Shown here piece after piece: positions 43,801 through 64,000 of a stretch of 64,000 bases of DNA. The stretch comes from Streptomyces sp. HNM0575 (GTDB lineage: Bacteria; Actinomycetota; Actinomycetes; Streptomycetales; Streptomycetaceae), in NCBI RefSeq assembly GCF_012726265.1, contig NZ_JAASAG010000017.1, positions 26,365 through 90,364 of the forward strand. Direction: 5' to 3'. Every line of letters starts with the position of its first letter. The stretch's first letter is position 1. The translations under genes and the position numbers were made by a program. The notes beneath the pieces are model-generated. The model did no database searches. It was not told the DNA's origin and worked only from the letters and a program-made list of their open reading frames with translations.

Positions 43801-45666
43801 GAGGAGCTGGCCGGAACGCTGCGCGCCGCCGCCCGCCTCCCGGGCGCCGAGACCGGCAACGGCGCCAACGGGAACGGCGCCAACGGCCACGGCGGCGCGG
43901 GGCACCGCGGCACCGTCGCGTACGACGGCGTGCTCTCCCTGCTGGCCCTGGCCCCCGGAGACGCGGACGACGCTGACGACGCTGACGACGCGGCGCCCGA
44001 GGGCACCGTGCGCACCACCGTGCTCCTCCAGGCGCTCGGCGACGCCGGCATCACCGCGCCCCTGTGGTGCGTGACCCGCGGCGCGGTGTCCGTGGCGCGG
44101 TCCGAGACCGTCGCCGCTCCCCAACAGGCCGCCGTATGGGGCCTGGGACGCGTCGCCGCGCTGGAGTACCCGGACCGCTGGGGCGGCCTGGTCGACCTGC
44201 CCGCGACTCTCGACGAGAGGAGCGCCGCCCGGCTGGCTCCCGTGCTGCGCGGAGCCGACGGCGAGAACCAGGTCGCCGTCCGCGCCGGTGCCGTCTACGG
44301 AAGGCGCCTGACCCCCGAACCCGCACCCGACCCGGAACGCATGTGGCAGCCGCACGGCACCGTGCTCATCACCGGCGGCACCGGCGCACTCGGCGGCCAC
44401 GTGGCCCGCACCCTCGCCCGCGAGGGAGCCGCGCACCTGGTCCTCGCCAGCAGGCGCGGCACGGCCGCGCCCGGCGCGGAGGAGCTGCGCGACGAACTCT
44501 TGCGCGCCGGCGCCGGGGTGAGCATCGTCGCCTGCGACGTCGCCGACCGCGAGGCGCTGCGGGAAGCCCTGGCGTCCGTGCCCGCGGAGCATCCGCTCAC
44601 CGGCGTCGTGCACACCGCGGGCGTCCTCGACGACGGCGTGCTGGACCGGCTCACCCCCGAGCGCTTCCAGGAGGTCTTCCGCAGCAAGGTCCGATCCGCC
44701 CTGCTGCTGGACGAGTTGACCCGCGAGGAGGACCTGTCGGCGTTCGTGCTCTTCTCCTCCGCGTCGTCCGCCGTGGGCAACCCCGGACAGGGCAACTACG
44801 CGGCGGCGAACGCCGTCCTCGACGCCCTGGCCGAGGACCGCAGGGCCAGGGGCCTGCCCGCGACGTCCATCGCGTGGGGCGCCTGGGGCGGAGGCGGCAT
44901 GGCGGACGGCGCCGACGCCGCCCGCCAGGCCCGGCACGCCGGAGTCGTCACCATGGACCCCGAGTTGGCGTGCACCGCTCTGCGCCAGCTCGCCGCCGAG
45001 AGCGCGCCGACCGCGATGGTCGCCGCCGTCGACACCGCCCGCATGGCCAACGGCTCCGGGCCCGGCTCCCTGCTGCGGGACCTGCCCGGACTGCCCGGTC
45101 CGGCGCAGGCAGGGCCCGGCGGGGCGCCCGCCGAAGGCGCCCTGCGCGAGCGGGTGCTGAAGCTGCCGCCCGAGCGCCGCCAGGACGCCGTGCTCGACGT
45201 GGTCCGCTCACTGGCCGCGGAGGTCCTCGGGCAGCAGGACCTCGAAGCGGTGCGCGGCGAACGTCCCTTCCGCGACCTCGGGTTCGACTCCCTCGCCGTC
45301 GTCGAGCTGCGCAACCGGCTGGGTGCCGCCACCGGCCTGAGCCTGGCCTCGACGCTCGTCTACGACCACCCCACACCCGCCGACCTGGCCGCCCATGTCC
45401 TCGCTCAGCTCGCCCCCGGGGACGACGGGGGCGGCCAGGACGGCGGCACCGACGAGGAGGAGACACGCGTCCGTGAACTGCTGGCCGCGGTGCCGCTCGC
45501 GCGGCTGCGGGAGATCGGCGTACTGGAGCCCCTGCTCCAACTCGCCGGCGGCAACGGCGCATCCGGCACCGCCGCACAGGAGGACGGCAGCAGCTCGATC
45601 GATTCGATGGCCGTGGACGACCTGGTGCAGGCCGCACTCGAAGGTCCCCACACGTCGCAGGACTGA
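16879..45666 (+). CDS. Six-module type I PKS (NysI/AmphI/PimS2-type), 9,595 residues
   Basis: A giant PKS starting with a coiled-coil N-terminal docking helix (residues 1-33) and ending with a docking tail (from about 45430). Six modules follow: A KS-AT-DH-KR-ACP, B KS-AT-KR-ACP, C KS-AT-KR-ACP, D KS-AT-KR-ACP, E KS-AT-KR(dead)-ACP, F KS-AT-KR-ACP. All ATs are malonyl type (GHS[IV]GE, HAFHS) except C, which is methylmalonyl type (GHSQGE, YASHS). Polyene synthases of the NysI/AmphI/PimS2 group share six modules with methylmalonyl at position three and a non-reducing module at position five. Predicted products in order: double bond, hydroxyl (mycosamine site), hydroxyl plus methyl branch (later carboxyl), hydroxyl, ketone (hemiketal), hydroxyl. 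The only ribosome-binding candidate is weak (TTGAGATGG overlapping the start). The 109-bp gap from the P450 gene suggests co-transcription. Confidence 0.97.
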   Translation: MDNEEKLRDYLKRAGADLRRTRQRLQEVEAAAQEPIAVIGIGCRYPGGISSPEDLWRMVAEGRHGISGFPTDRNWDPELTGLSDTSLGGFLDGATDFDAGFFGVSPREAVGMDPQQRMLLEVTWEAVERAGMDPTSLKGSETAVFVGAMAQDYQVGPEDAGDGFQLLGNSHSVLSGRLSYTFGLLGPAVTVDTACSSSLVTMHLAARSLRAGECSLALAGGCTVMSSPATFAEFSRQGGLSGDGRCRSFADSADGTGWAEGAGVLVLERLSDAQRNGHRVLAVLRGSAVNQDGASNGLTAPNGPSQQRVIQQALIDARLTAAQVDAVEAHGTGTTLGDPVEAQALLAVYGQHREADRPLLLGSVKSNISHTQAAAGVAGVIKMIMAMRHGELPRTLLVDAPSSHVDWSAGAVRLLTDHQPWPETGELRRAAVSSFGISGTNAHTIVEQAPEPADDEAAPQPGTVADAGAVPVPVSGRSRDALRAQAARLLTLVEDDAAPRLLDLAHSAATTRTAFEHRAVAVAETTAQLRDALRALSAGEQTAGLVRGHAQSRGKVAFLFTGQGAQTLGMGRELAARFPVFADALDEVLGHLDGETERPLREVMWGEDAGALEQTAYAQPALFALEVALHRLAASWGLRPDHLAGHSVGEIAAAHAAGVLSLPDACTLVAARGRLMQALPAGGAMVSLEASEEEAAPLIAAREGRVSLAAVNGPRSVVVSGDADAVTEIAAHFEAEGRKTRRLDVSHAFHSPHMEPMLEDFRRVVDGLTLNEPLTPLISGVTGEQAQVEQLTSSGYWLEQARREVRFADAVAWLRDHGVTGFVELGPDGVLSAMTQECLDDGADDRLTAVPLLRAGRPEPAAATTALARLHAHGLSVDWHGYFDGTGARHVDLPTYAFQSKRYWPRGGGFGQPADLRSAGLGAAHYPLLSAAVSLADTDGALLTGRLSLQSHPWLADHRVRGTVLLPGTAFLELAVRAGDEVGCDHVEELTLTSPLAVPDDQGVQVQVSVGRSDAAGRRTVTVHSRPDDDDSRPWTPNATGVLTTGAPAPGFDASVWPPQDAEQLDTDGCYERFAELGFDYGPLFQGLRTAWRGGDGDLYAEVALPEGTESGEGFGLHPALLDSALHAALLDGGSDGGSDGGQQGAAGLPFAWEGVTLHASGATALRVRLARGAGGAMTIDVADTAGAPVASVDSLVLRAVSQAETAPAEASRDALFGLEWVKVSAAEPSGESGKSVAVVGPDPLGLAHGLADADAHADVGAVGEVVPDVVLVPLSGGTDEEAGEDPDAEVDAAGAAHSLTTGALDLVRLWLNEERFAGSRLVFVTRGAVSGEDPAAAAVWGLVRSAQSEHPGRFGLLDLDASDASVEALPRAIGADEPQLALREGEIRAPRLARVASAEPSPAPLGDVDGAVLVTGGTGGLGAVVARHLVSEHGVRDLLLVSRRGQEADGVEELTAELAEQGARAEVAACDVGDREALSALLAEHPVGAVVHAAGVLDDGVIESLTPERVEAVFRPKVDAAWNLHELTRDRVLSAFVLFSSAAGVFGNAGQGNYAAANAFLDALAVHRRQLGLPSVSLAWGAWAGEGMLAEADAERMSRSGMPPLTTDEGLKLFDSALAADQAALVPVRLDLPVLKSRGEVPPLLRGLIRTRVRRALAGSETADSLVRRLEGMSGEERQEALLRLVRGHAAAVLGHADGGEVEPERQFRELGFDSLTAVELRNQLTAATGLRLPATMVFDHPTPRLLAGHLLDELLGSEAAVAPRTRKTPRSPHTADDPIVIVGMGCRYPGGVTSPDELWRLVSEGGDAVSGLPTNRGWDVERLYHPDPDHPGTTYSRSGGFLHDAGEFDAAFFGMSPREALATDSQQRLLLETTWEAFEHAGIDPASLRGSDTGVFAGVMYNDYGARLAGGDFEGHQGSGTSPSIVSGRVSYTLGLEGPAVTVDTACSSSLVAMHWAMQALRSGECSLALAGGVTVMSTPTALIEFSRQRGLAPDGRCKAFSDSADGVSWAEGVGLVVLERLSDARRNGHRVLAVVRGSAVNQDGTSNGLMAPHGPSQQRVIRQALESAGLATTDVDAVEAHGTGTSLGDPIEAQALLATYGQDREQPLLLGSVKSNIGHTQAAAGAAGIIKMVMALGASELPRTLHVNSPSSHVDWEEGAVELLTSASPWPQTGRPRRAAVSSFGISGTNAHVILEQPPAVFPAPAAGGPLRTGTVPLPLSAKSRRALRDQAARLRRHMETYPEVPVLDVAYSLAATRTAFERRAAVVAGERDEALRALSALAADSADGAVVEDEAEPGRLALLFSGQGSQRPGMGRELYERFPVFAEALDEVVSLIGSHLDGHLQQPLRDVLFAEEDTAEAALLHETGWTQPALFALEVALHRLLLSWGVRPQAVAGHSVGEIAAAHAAGVLSLEDACALVASRARLMQALPPGGAMTALEADEEEVVPLLTGRISLAAVNGPRAVVVSGDAGEVDRVAAHFDRLGRRTKALTVSHAFHSPLTDPMLEDFRQAVAQLDFAAPAIPLVSNLTGDVVTAEQVASPEYWVRHARETVRFADGVRALRRAGATTFVEAGPDGGLLAMAESVLAATPPEGEEEAGGTAEQEATAEEGGDATRLVPLLRADRSETAALDAALARLHARGVAVDWDAYFTGSGACRTGLPTYAFQHDFYWPQAPDESAPGEADPSSDLLWEAIDRGDAGELAALLSLGEEQQASLASLLPALSSWRQAGREKTLLDSWRYRVLWAPLRLPAAPVLRGTWLLVTGDDDARHELASRIHDTLSAHGAHVERVTLDEGCADEETLAALLPGDDDIQGAVSLLALDERPHSDGQSVLTRGMALTAAVVRTLDAPLWTLTRGAVSTGPADDPVASAAQAAVWGFGRVAALEHPERWGGLIDLPAAPGNPSASTHGAESGHDTASAHGAAETADPAVQLLDRLPSLLTTSDGEDQLAMRPSGVFGRRLAHRTVESLPADDAFTARGTVLVTGGTGGLGATVARWLASRGAQHLVLTSRRGPDAPGAAELRAELEESGVGVDIAACDVADRDDLARLLDGLTAQPPLTGVVHTAGVGQSTPLEEMTPAEFADVLSAKVAGAIHLDELLGDRDLDLFVLFGSIAGVWGAGNQAAYAAANAFLDALAEQRHARGLTATSIAWGPWAETGMATHEVMSDNLVRRGLSMLPPQHAVTELGRAVVQDDVTVTVADVDWESYAPVFTSVRPSPLLAHLPEVRALAEEAERAAGETSEFAARMRGLSDAEQRRRLLTLVREEAAAVLGHSSAEDVGEQRAFRDIGFDSLTAVELRKRLVRATGVPLPATLVFDHPSPRELAAHLRDRIVGADDEPQARRAESDGGDEPLAIVGMSCRFPGGAGTPEEFWSLLASGTDAVTDFPEDRGFDMAALHHPDPDHPGTTYTTQGGYLHDAAEFDAGFFGISPREALGMDPQQRLLLETTWEAVERAGIDPAALRGSRTGAFIGSSYIEYGEGGAGDGSEGYQVTGSSPSVLSGRVSYVYGLEGPAVTVDTACSSSLVALHLACQSLRSGESTLALAGGATIVPNPKPLIAFSRQRALARDGRCKSFSDDADGMTLSEGIGVLLVEKLSDAQRNGHPVLALVRGSAVNQDGASNGLSAPNGPSQQRVILQALANAGLDPSEVDAVDAHGTGTTLGDPIEAQALLATYGKDRDADRPLLLGSVKSNIGHTQSAAGVASVIKMVLAMQHGTLPQTLHLGAPSTHVDWSSGALAPLAEPVEWPRTGRPRRAAVSSFGISGTNAHTLLEEAPRLPAPTGAVVPGTVLPEQDGTAAPPAGQEPPGTLPWVLTARTETALRDQADRIGAAVDAEEDWHAADIGLALASRAVFEHRAVALGSDRGELRAGLDALLGEETAADVVRGTVGQEGPLTFLFPGQGTQWAGMGAQLLDESPVFAARVAECAAALAPYTDWSLTDVLRDAPGAPSIDRVDVVQPATFAVMVSLAEVWRSYGVEPDAVIGHSQGEIAAACVSGALSLEDAARVVALRSQAIARELAGRGGIVSVALPAGELGPRLEQWEGRLSLAAVNGPRSAAVSGDLGALDELCGQLTDEGVRVRRIEVDYASHSAHVADLHEELLRELAPVRPQRPRIPFLSTVTGEWIDGEQTDAEYWYRNLRQTVHLTEAVEQLLDAGHRAFVEVSAHPVLAPGVEDTVADASARAVVVGTLRRDAGGMHRVLTSVAEAFVRGVHVDWRGRFAGRDARRVQLPTYAFQHERYWIGGPGPHAQRPGQADPADEEFWSAVESADYARLTRSLHVDEESLAAVLPALSSWRQQHRERSTADSWRYRVRWKPLTGTRPASLGGEWLLVSSERTEQSRPGHVQQVADALTRHGARVRHAVLDETCTDRGVLAARLAGAEEASGVVSLLAADEEPCALRPELTTGLALTVTLVQALGDTGTDAPLWVLTRGAVSTGRSDRLTSPLQAQVMGVGWTAALEHPRRVGGTVDLPETLDERAAQRLATVLSGTTGEDQLAVRASGVLARRLAPAPVRGGADDGFTPRGTTLVTGGTGTLGPHIARWLAHRGARHLVLTSRSGPDAPGADQLVSDLAELGATATVVACDITDRDALAAMLQDLHDAGHTVRNVVHTAAVIGTHTLEDATHEAFAEITHAKAAGAANLDALLGDDLDTFVLFSSISGMWGSGRHSAYVAANAYLNALAAERRGRGLPATALSWGIWSDDIGLGRVDSDEIRGSGLEFMNARLALAGLERALVDGEGELAVAAVDWGRYHPVFTSSRPTTLFDEVPEVRQLTDAAEQGAASPEVGEFGARLRGLPPAEAERTLLDLVRSEAAAVLGHTSADALPEHRAFREAGFDSITAVDLRNRLAAATGLSLPTTMVFDRPNPVVLADFLLSQIMGVQGRPTAPAAAAPAATDEPIAVIGMGCRYPGGVTSPEELWDLVLGGADAVSGFPTDRGWDSAALFDEDPDRPGSSYSVQGGFLHDAADFDPGFFGISPREALAMDPQQRLLLETAWETFERCGIDPATLRGSRTGTFIGAGYQDYTSGVPGGADGSEGHMITGTLSSVLSGRMAYLFGLEGPAVTLDTACSSSLVALHMACQSLREGESSLALAGGVSVMATPGAFVGFSRQRALAPDGRCKAYSDAADGMTLAEGTGLVMLERLSDARRNGHPVLAVVRGSAMNQDGASNGLTAPNGPSQQRVIEQALANARLSPGEVDAVEGHGTGTALGDPIEAQALLATYGQDRDAERPLLLGSVKSNIGHTQMASGVAGVIKMVMALREGRLPRTLHVDRPSTKVDWSTGAIELLTEEADWPGTGRARRAGVSSFGLSGTNVHTILEEAPAETAPSAAERDGDAETTPDAETTPDAETAADAPEEGEESEEGAPRLPHPEISTWPVLVSARTDDALRDQAGALLGLLERQPETDTPDLAWSLATGRSAFERRAAVLAADRDTLVRGLTALRDERPDAALVQGTASRGRTAVVFSGQGSQRLGMGRELYGRFPVFAEAFDAVAAFVDVELERPLREVVWGDDEEALNRTGWAQPALFALEVALFRLVEWLGVSPDHLAGHSIGEIAAAHVAGVLSLEDACALVCARARLMEALPEGGAMVAVEAAEADVVPLLGEGVSLAAVNGPSSVVVAGDEAAVLQIAERFEAQGVRTRRLRVSHAFHSPLMEPVLEEFRAVVSGLSFERPRIPVAVSGDVCDPEHWVRHVRDTVRFDDAVRTLHEDGVTTVLELGPDSVLCGMAHERATEAGAHLLPALRKDREEEPGLLAAVAGLHTRGTAVDWNALFDGAGTDWVDLPTYPFQHRRYWPEAETAPPGPKTADPADAELWSAVEREDPALVASVLDLDETTAGAVVPALSSWRRRRQQQSTLDGWRYGVHWRPVTVSGTLTGEWLVLTPEGHDGGELTGALGARATVLETTADSREALAARLSELVADGPRFAGVLSLLAAGESEGGVPGHGVPACLTRTVTAVQALSDAGYEAPLWCVTRGAVSVGRSEDLRSPEQAALWGLGRVVALEHPLRWGGLIDLPQQPDQHTLRRIAGVLASGDGEDQVAVRASGVYARRLAHSPAPSLRGDERRRLRPDGTVLITGGTGALGAHVARALAAADTGSLLLLSRRGSEAPGAAELAAELTGLGAEVTIAACDAADRDALAAVLGEHTVTAVVHTAGVVEDSLVEDLTPADFATVLSAKADAVRNLHELTGELDAFVLFSSTAAVLGAAGQGSYAAANAYLDAFAEHRRAQGLPATSIAWGPWAGGGMAGDNEGVEARLRRGGFTPLPPEQALAALWQAVDGGESAVTVADIDWNRFLPAIAGLRSAPLVEELPEVKRMRASGRGSEPADEPRLRQELTGLSDADRKRAVLDLVRGQIAAVLGHADTRDIEPDRAFRDLGFDSLTTLELRNRLAAASGLSLAASVVYDYPSPLELAGFLLAELAHVTGESAPAAPALAPVAAVSGAVGDDPVAVVGIGCRFPGGVTGPEEMWDLLASGRDGVSPFPADRGWDLAALAGGASATREAGFLSGIADFDASFFGISPREALAMDPQQRLLLETSWEAIERAGIDPGTLRGSRTGVFVGTNGQDYESVLRRSVDEDMRGYLATGTTASIMSGRLAYVLGLEGPAVTVDTACSSSLVALHWALRALRTGECELALAGGVSVMSGPDSFIEFTSQGGLAPDGRCKAFADGADGTAWSEGVGVLVLEPLSAALRNGHDVWGVVRGSAVNSDGASNGLTAPNGPSQQRVIGNALADAALTPGDIDALEAHGTGTELGDPIEAQALLATYGQDRDAERPLLLGSVKSNIGHAQAAAGAAGVIKMLLAMRHGQLPKTLHVDAPTSHVDWSSGALSLLHETAEWPQTGHPRRAGVSAFGLSGTNAHVVVEQAPDAAPATDTPVEPVATPAAVPWIVYGRTAEALEEQLAALEGHMARNPQLTALDVGYSLATGRTPFPHRAVLLAEGDGGTRAVTEAARTVRKGARGKTAVVFSGQGSQRLGMGRELYGRFPVFAEAFDAVAAFVDVELERPLREVVWGDEEEALNRTGWAQPALFALEVALFRLIESWGIEPDHLAGHSIGEIAAAHVAGVLSLEDACALVCARARLMEALPEGGAMVAVEAAEADVVPLLSEGVSLAAVNGPSSVVVAGDEAAVLQIAERFEAQGVRTRRLRVSHAFHSPLMEPVLGDFRAVVSGLSFERPRIPVAVSGDVCDPEHWVRHVRDTVRFADAVRTLHEDGVTTVLELGPDGTLSALAAALLPEDSLTTPLLRKDRGEEAALATALGLVHAPGRTGSTVDWQAYFAGTGARRVDLPTYAFQRERYWPTTSDGAVPAPDTADAELWAAVERGDPGALASVLDVDETTAGTLAPALSSWRRRSRARSAAGSWRYEVTWERLAQPQAAEPAPGTRTLMLVPSAADGDEWARDTASALGAEIVLVPEHPTSDGSFVRELSETAAAGEEFGAVVALTPSEHGAPLPVTARPSVLLETLADSGITAPLWCVTRGAAAVGAEEAADPAQAAVWGEGLVAALEHPDRWGGLIDLPAGPGTATSPAAGTAVAAALSRPDGEDQLAVRDNATYGRRLTRATTAADAAAWTPSGTVLVAGGTGPLGGHVARWLAREGAGHLVLTGPDAVTGPENEALAGELESLGAAVTLAPCDLRDSEATTAVLEGIGDETPLTAVVYAGEEAAPDTGDSAETSWPAGAATLDALLAGRELEAFVLLGSVAGVWGLRGQYAQAAHAASLEALARTRRARGRAALSVAWGPWAQTTDASTANHLRLSGLPVMDAEPAMAALGRAVACDGPAVAVADVRWETFAPAFAGDRGHALFTGVPEARRALEEARGARREAAGAAASLRTRLSALPEGERSGELLALVREKAAQVLGHSGPEAIEPDVPFRDLGFDSLAGVDLRDRLAAGTGLPLPATLVFDQPTARELAGHLVAQLLGESAAAPQAALVPAAQGAADDPIAIVGMACRYPGGVRSPEDLWRLLAEETDAVGEMPADRGWDLDALFDGGQSVTRHGGFLDDAAEFDPGLFSVSPREALVMDPQQRLVLESAWEALERAGIPPSALRGSQTGVFVGGGTGEYRAPAELVGQEWQTAQSASLLSGRLAYTFGLNGPTVSVDTACSSSLVALHLAAQALRSGECSMALAGGVTVMSTPVGFIEFSAQGALSPDGRCKAFSDDADGTGWSEGVGMLVVERLSDAQRNGHRVLAVVRGSAINSDGGSNGLTAPSGSAQQKVIRQALANAGLAPSQVDAVEAHGTGTTLGDPIEAQALMATYGTGRETRRPLLLGTVKSNIGHTQAASGVAGVIKMVMAMRHGELPRTLHVETPTTHVDWSGGAVEVLTGRTPWPERPELDVPRRSGISSFGASGTNAHLVLEEAPHAEEPAPAVDRVPEVLPLLVSARTPAALRDQAAALLSRLETDGSTASGGDVAGTGVRPVLTDLAFSAATTRGAFEYRAAVVAGGHESLAEGLAAVAAGGSAPHVLHGEALRTGRTAFVFSGQGSQRLGMGQELYGRFPVFADALDAVLEHLDPGVREVMWGAEQEQLNRTGWAQLALFALEVALYRLLESWEVRPDFVAGHSIGEIAAAHVAGVLSLADACTLVSARARLMEALPARGVMTAVRACEEDVRARLVDGVSLAAVNGPRSVVIAGDEKAVEEVAGHWEATRLPVSHAFHSAHMDPMLEDFAAVVRGLTFHEPRVPLVAAGAHGTGEKEITSPGYWVRHVRETVRFADAVRTLAERGATAFVEVGPDGSLCAPAAESAPDGALTVPVLRKERGEETTLVTALARLHTRGVSVGWEAFFEGTGARAVDLPTYPFQHQRFWPEHMPHPGAATSAPRPGAGGSHLESTDDAFWEAVGSEDFGSLESTLQVDGDSLAQVLPALLEWRRHQHDQAVVDSWRHRIHWKPLQQPTGTPGGRWLAVVPHGTGDGRSGDQEWISAALAAAGAGGTSVQTVEVPAAGREELAGTLRAAARLPGAETGNGANGNGANGHGGAGHRGTVAYDGVLSLLALAPGDADDADDADDAAPEGTVRTTVLLQALGDAGITAPLWCVTRGAVSVARSETVAAPQQAAVWGLGRVAALEYPDRWGGLVDLPATLDERSAARLAPVLRGADGENQVAVRAGAVYGRRLTPEPAPDPERMWQPHGTVLITGGTGALGGHVARTLAREGAAHLVLASRRGTAAPGAEELRDELLRAGAGVSIVACDVADREALREALASVPAEHPLTGVVHTAGVLDDGVLDRLTPERFQEVFRSKVRSALLLDELTREEDLSAFVLFSSASSAVGNPGQGNYAAANAVLDALAEDRRARGLPATSIAWGAWGGGGMADGADAARQARHAGVVTMDPELACTALRQLAAESAPTAMVAAVDTARMANGSGPGSLLRDLPGLPGPAQAGPGGAPAEGALRERVLKLPPERRQDAVLDVVRSLAAEVLGQQDLEAVRGERPFRDLGFDSLAVVELRNRLGAATGLSLASTLVYDHPTPADLAAHVLAQLAPGDDGGGQDGGTDEEETRVRELLAAVPLARLREIGVLEPLLQLAGGNGASGTAAQEDGSSSIDSMAVDDLVQAALEGPHTSQD
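16978..22150 (+). other. PKS module A: KS-AT(malonyl)-DH-KR-ACP
   Basis: KS Cys 17461; AT from 18541, Ser 18817, HAFHS; DH from 19651 with His 19750 in HRVRGTVLLP and Asp 20245; KR from 21109 with LDD (B type) and Tyr 21541; ACP Ser 22024. Fully competent to leave a double bond, predicted to be the last of the polyene. A GSDG minirepeat (12-bp unit, 20272-20304) sits in the DH. Confidence 0.93.
22210..26910 (+). other. PKS module B: KS-AT(malonyl)-KR(A type)-ACP
   Basis: KS Cys 22723; AT from 23788 (GHSVG, HAFHS); no DH; KR from 25840 with Tyr 26278. The LDD motif is absent (GVGQST) and a Trp stands in SIAGVWG, both signs of an A-type KR giving an L-hydroxyl. ACP Ser 26779. By position this sets the hydroxyl that carries mycosamine. 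Confidence 0.9.
26953..31560 (+). other. PKS module C: KS-AT(methylmalonyl)-KR(A type)-ACP
   Basis: KS Cys 27466; AT from 28585 with Ser 28864 in GHSQGE and YASHS at 29167, the methylmalonyl signature and the only such AT in the window; KR from 30487, no LDD, Trp in SGMWGSG (A type), Tyr 30928; ACP Ser 31432. It installs the methyl that polyene P450s of the NysN/AmphN type oxidise to carboxyl. Confidence 0.91.
32932..32985 (+). repeat. 18-bp in-frame minirepeat in the KS-AT linker of module D
   Basis: GACGCGGAGACGACCCCC occurs twice exactly (32932-32949, 32950-32967), followed by a degenerate third copy to 32985. It codes DAETTP units in a flexible linker where length change is tolerated. 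Confidence 0.9.
33310..34095 (+). repeat. AT duplication block, copy 1 (module D)
   Basis: This 786-bp stretch aligns without gaps to 37834-38619 (constant offset 4,524) and is nearly identical, apart from a divergent patch near 33541-33572. Codon use shifts sharply to G- and T-ended codons inside it compared with flanking C-rich sequence, indicating a conversion tract. Confidence 0.9.
36277..40720 (+). other. PKS module E: KS-AT(malonyl)-KR(inactive)-ACP
   Basis: KS Cys 36781; AT from 37834, Ser 38107; KR-like region from 39667; ACP Ser 40594. The KR keeps the nucleotide loop (AGGTGPLGG) and Ser 40051, but aligning it with module B shows Lys to Trp (39979), Tyr to Gln (40090) and Asn to Ala (40102). 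The beta-ketone should therefore remain, giving the ketone that closes the polyene hemiketal ring. Confidence 0.9.
37834..38619 (+). repeat. AT duplication block, copy 2 (module E)
   Basis: Near-identical partner of 33310-34095. The segment around 38059-38095 differs and has returned to C-ended codons, so the tract is a mosaic. Confidence 0.9.
40777..45420 (+). other. PKS module F: KS-AT(malonyl)-KR(B type)-ACP
   Basis: KS Cys 41269; AT from 42388, Ser 42649, HAFHS; KR from 44353 with LDD (B type) and Tyr 44797; ACP Ser 45289. Post-AT linker carries Asn-Gly (about 43859) and Asp-Ala (43963-43992) minirepeats. Leaves a hydroxyl. It is followed by the docking tail of the protein. Confidence 0.91.
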
Positions 45667-45678
45667 CGGAGCAAAGCG

Positions 45679-64000
<18,322 letters not shown>

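Overview
The window is a high-GC (about 70 percent), C-ended-codon segment typical of Streptomyces or a close actinomycete. It lies inside a giant modular type I polyketide synthase (PKS) cluster. Gene content and module order point to a mycosamine-type polyene macrolide of the nystatin, amphotericin, candicidin and pimaricin class. This rests on recognised motifs and module order; no database search was possible.

Layout. (1) 2-5596, +: the 3' end of a PKS gene (one ACP, then a complete KS-AT-DH-KR-ACP module and a C-terminal docking segment), followed by two hairpins that look like a terminator. (2) 5889-9851, +: a tandem two-domain 3-hydroxyacyl-CoA dehydrogenase, a type II thioesterase and a GDP-mannose 4,6-dehydratase. 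(3) 9979-13906, -: two overlapping half-ABC exporters forming a heterodimer pair, convergent with the dehydratase gene. (4) 14118-16769, +: crotonyl-CoA carboxylase/reductase (ccr) and a cytochrome P450, divergent from the exporters. (5) 16879-45666, +: a 9,595-residue six-module PKS. (6) 45679 to the right edge, +: a second giant PKS, at least 6,107 residues and at least four modules, still open at the edge.

How the genes fit. The six-module protein has, in order: DH-KR; KR; methylmalonyl AT with KR; KR; a KR that has lost its catalytic residues; KR. This matches the NysI, AmphI and PimS2 pattern as I know it: last polyene double bond, mycosamine-bearing hydroxyl, methyl branch later oxidised to carboxyl, hydroxyl, hemiketal ketone, hydroxyl. 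The next protein adds a module with a dead DH (hydroxyl), a KR-only module (hydroxyl), a DH-ER-KR module (methylene) and a fourth module cut by the edge. GDP-mannose 4,6-dehydratase makes the GDP-mycosamine precursor, the ABC pair is the likely exporter, and the type II thioesterase edits stalled PKS. Aminotransferase, glycosyltransferase, loading module, terminal thioesterase and regulators are not in the window.

Most notable. (a) A ccr plus 3-hydroxyacyl-CoA dehydrogenase cassette sits within the polyene genes although every visible AT reads as malonyl or methylmalonyl. This implies an ethylmalonyl or butyryl unit installed by modules outside the window. (b) Four CTAG-containing partial palindromes resembling the PimM-type PAS-LuxR operator lie 52-68 bp upstream of four start codons. 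(c) Strong signs of gene conversion between modules appear as patches with different codon use. (d) The post-hemiketal module set differs from nystatin and amphotericin, so the product may be an uncharacterised polyene.
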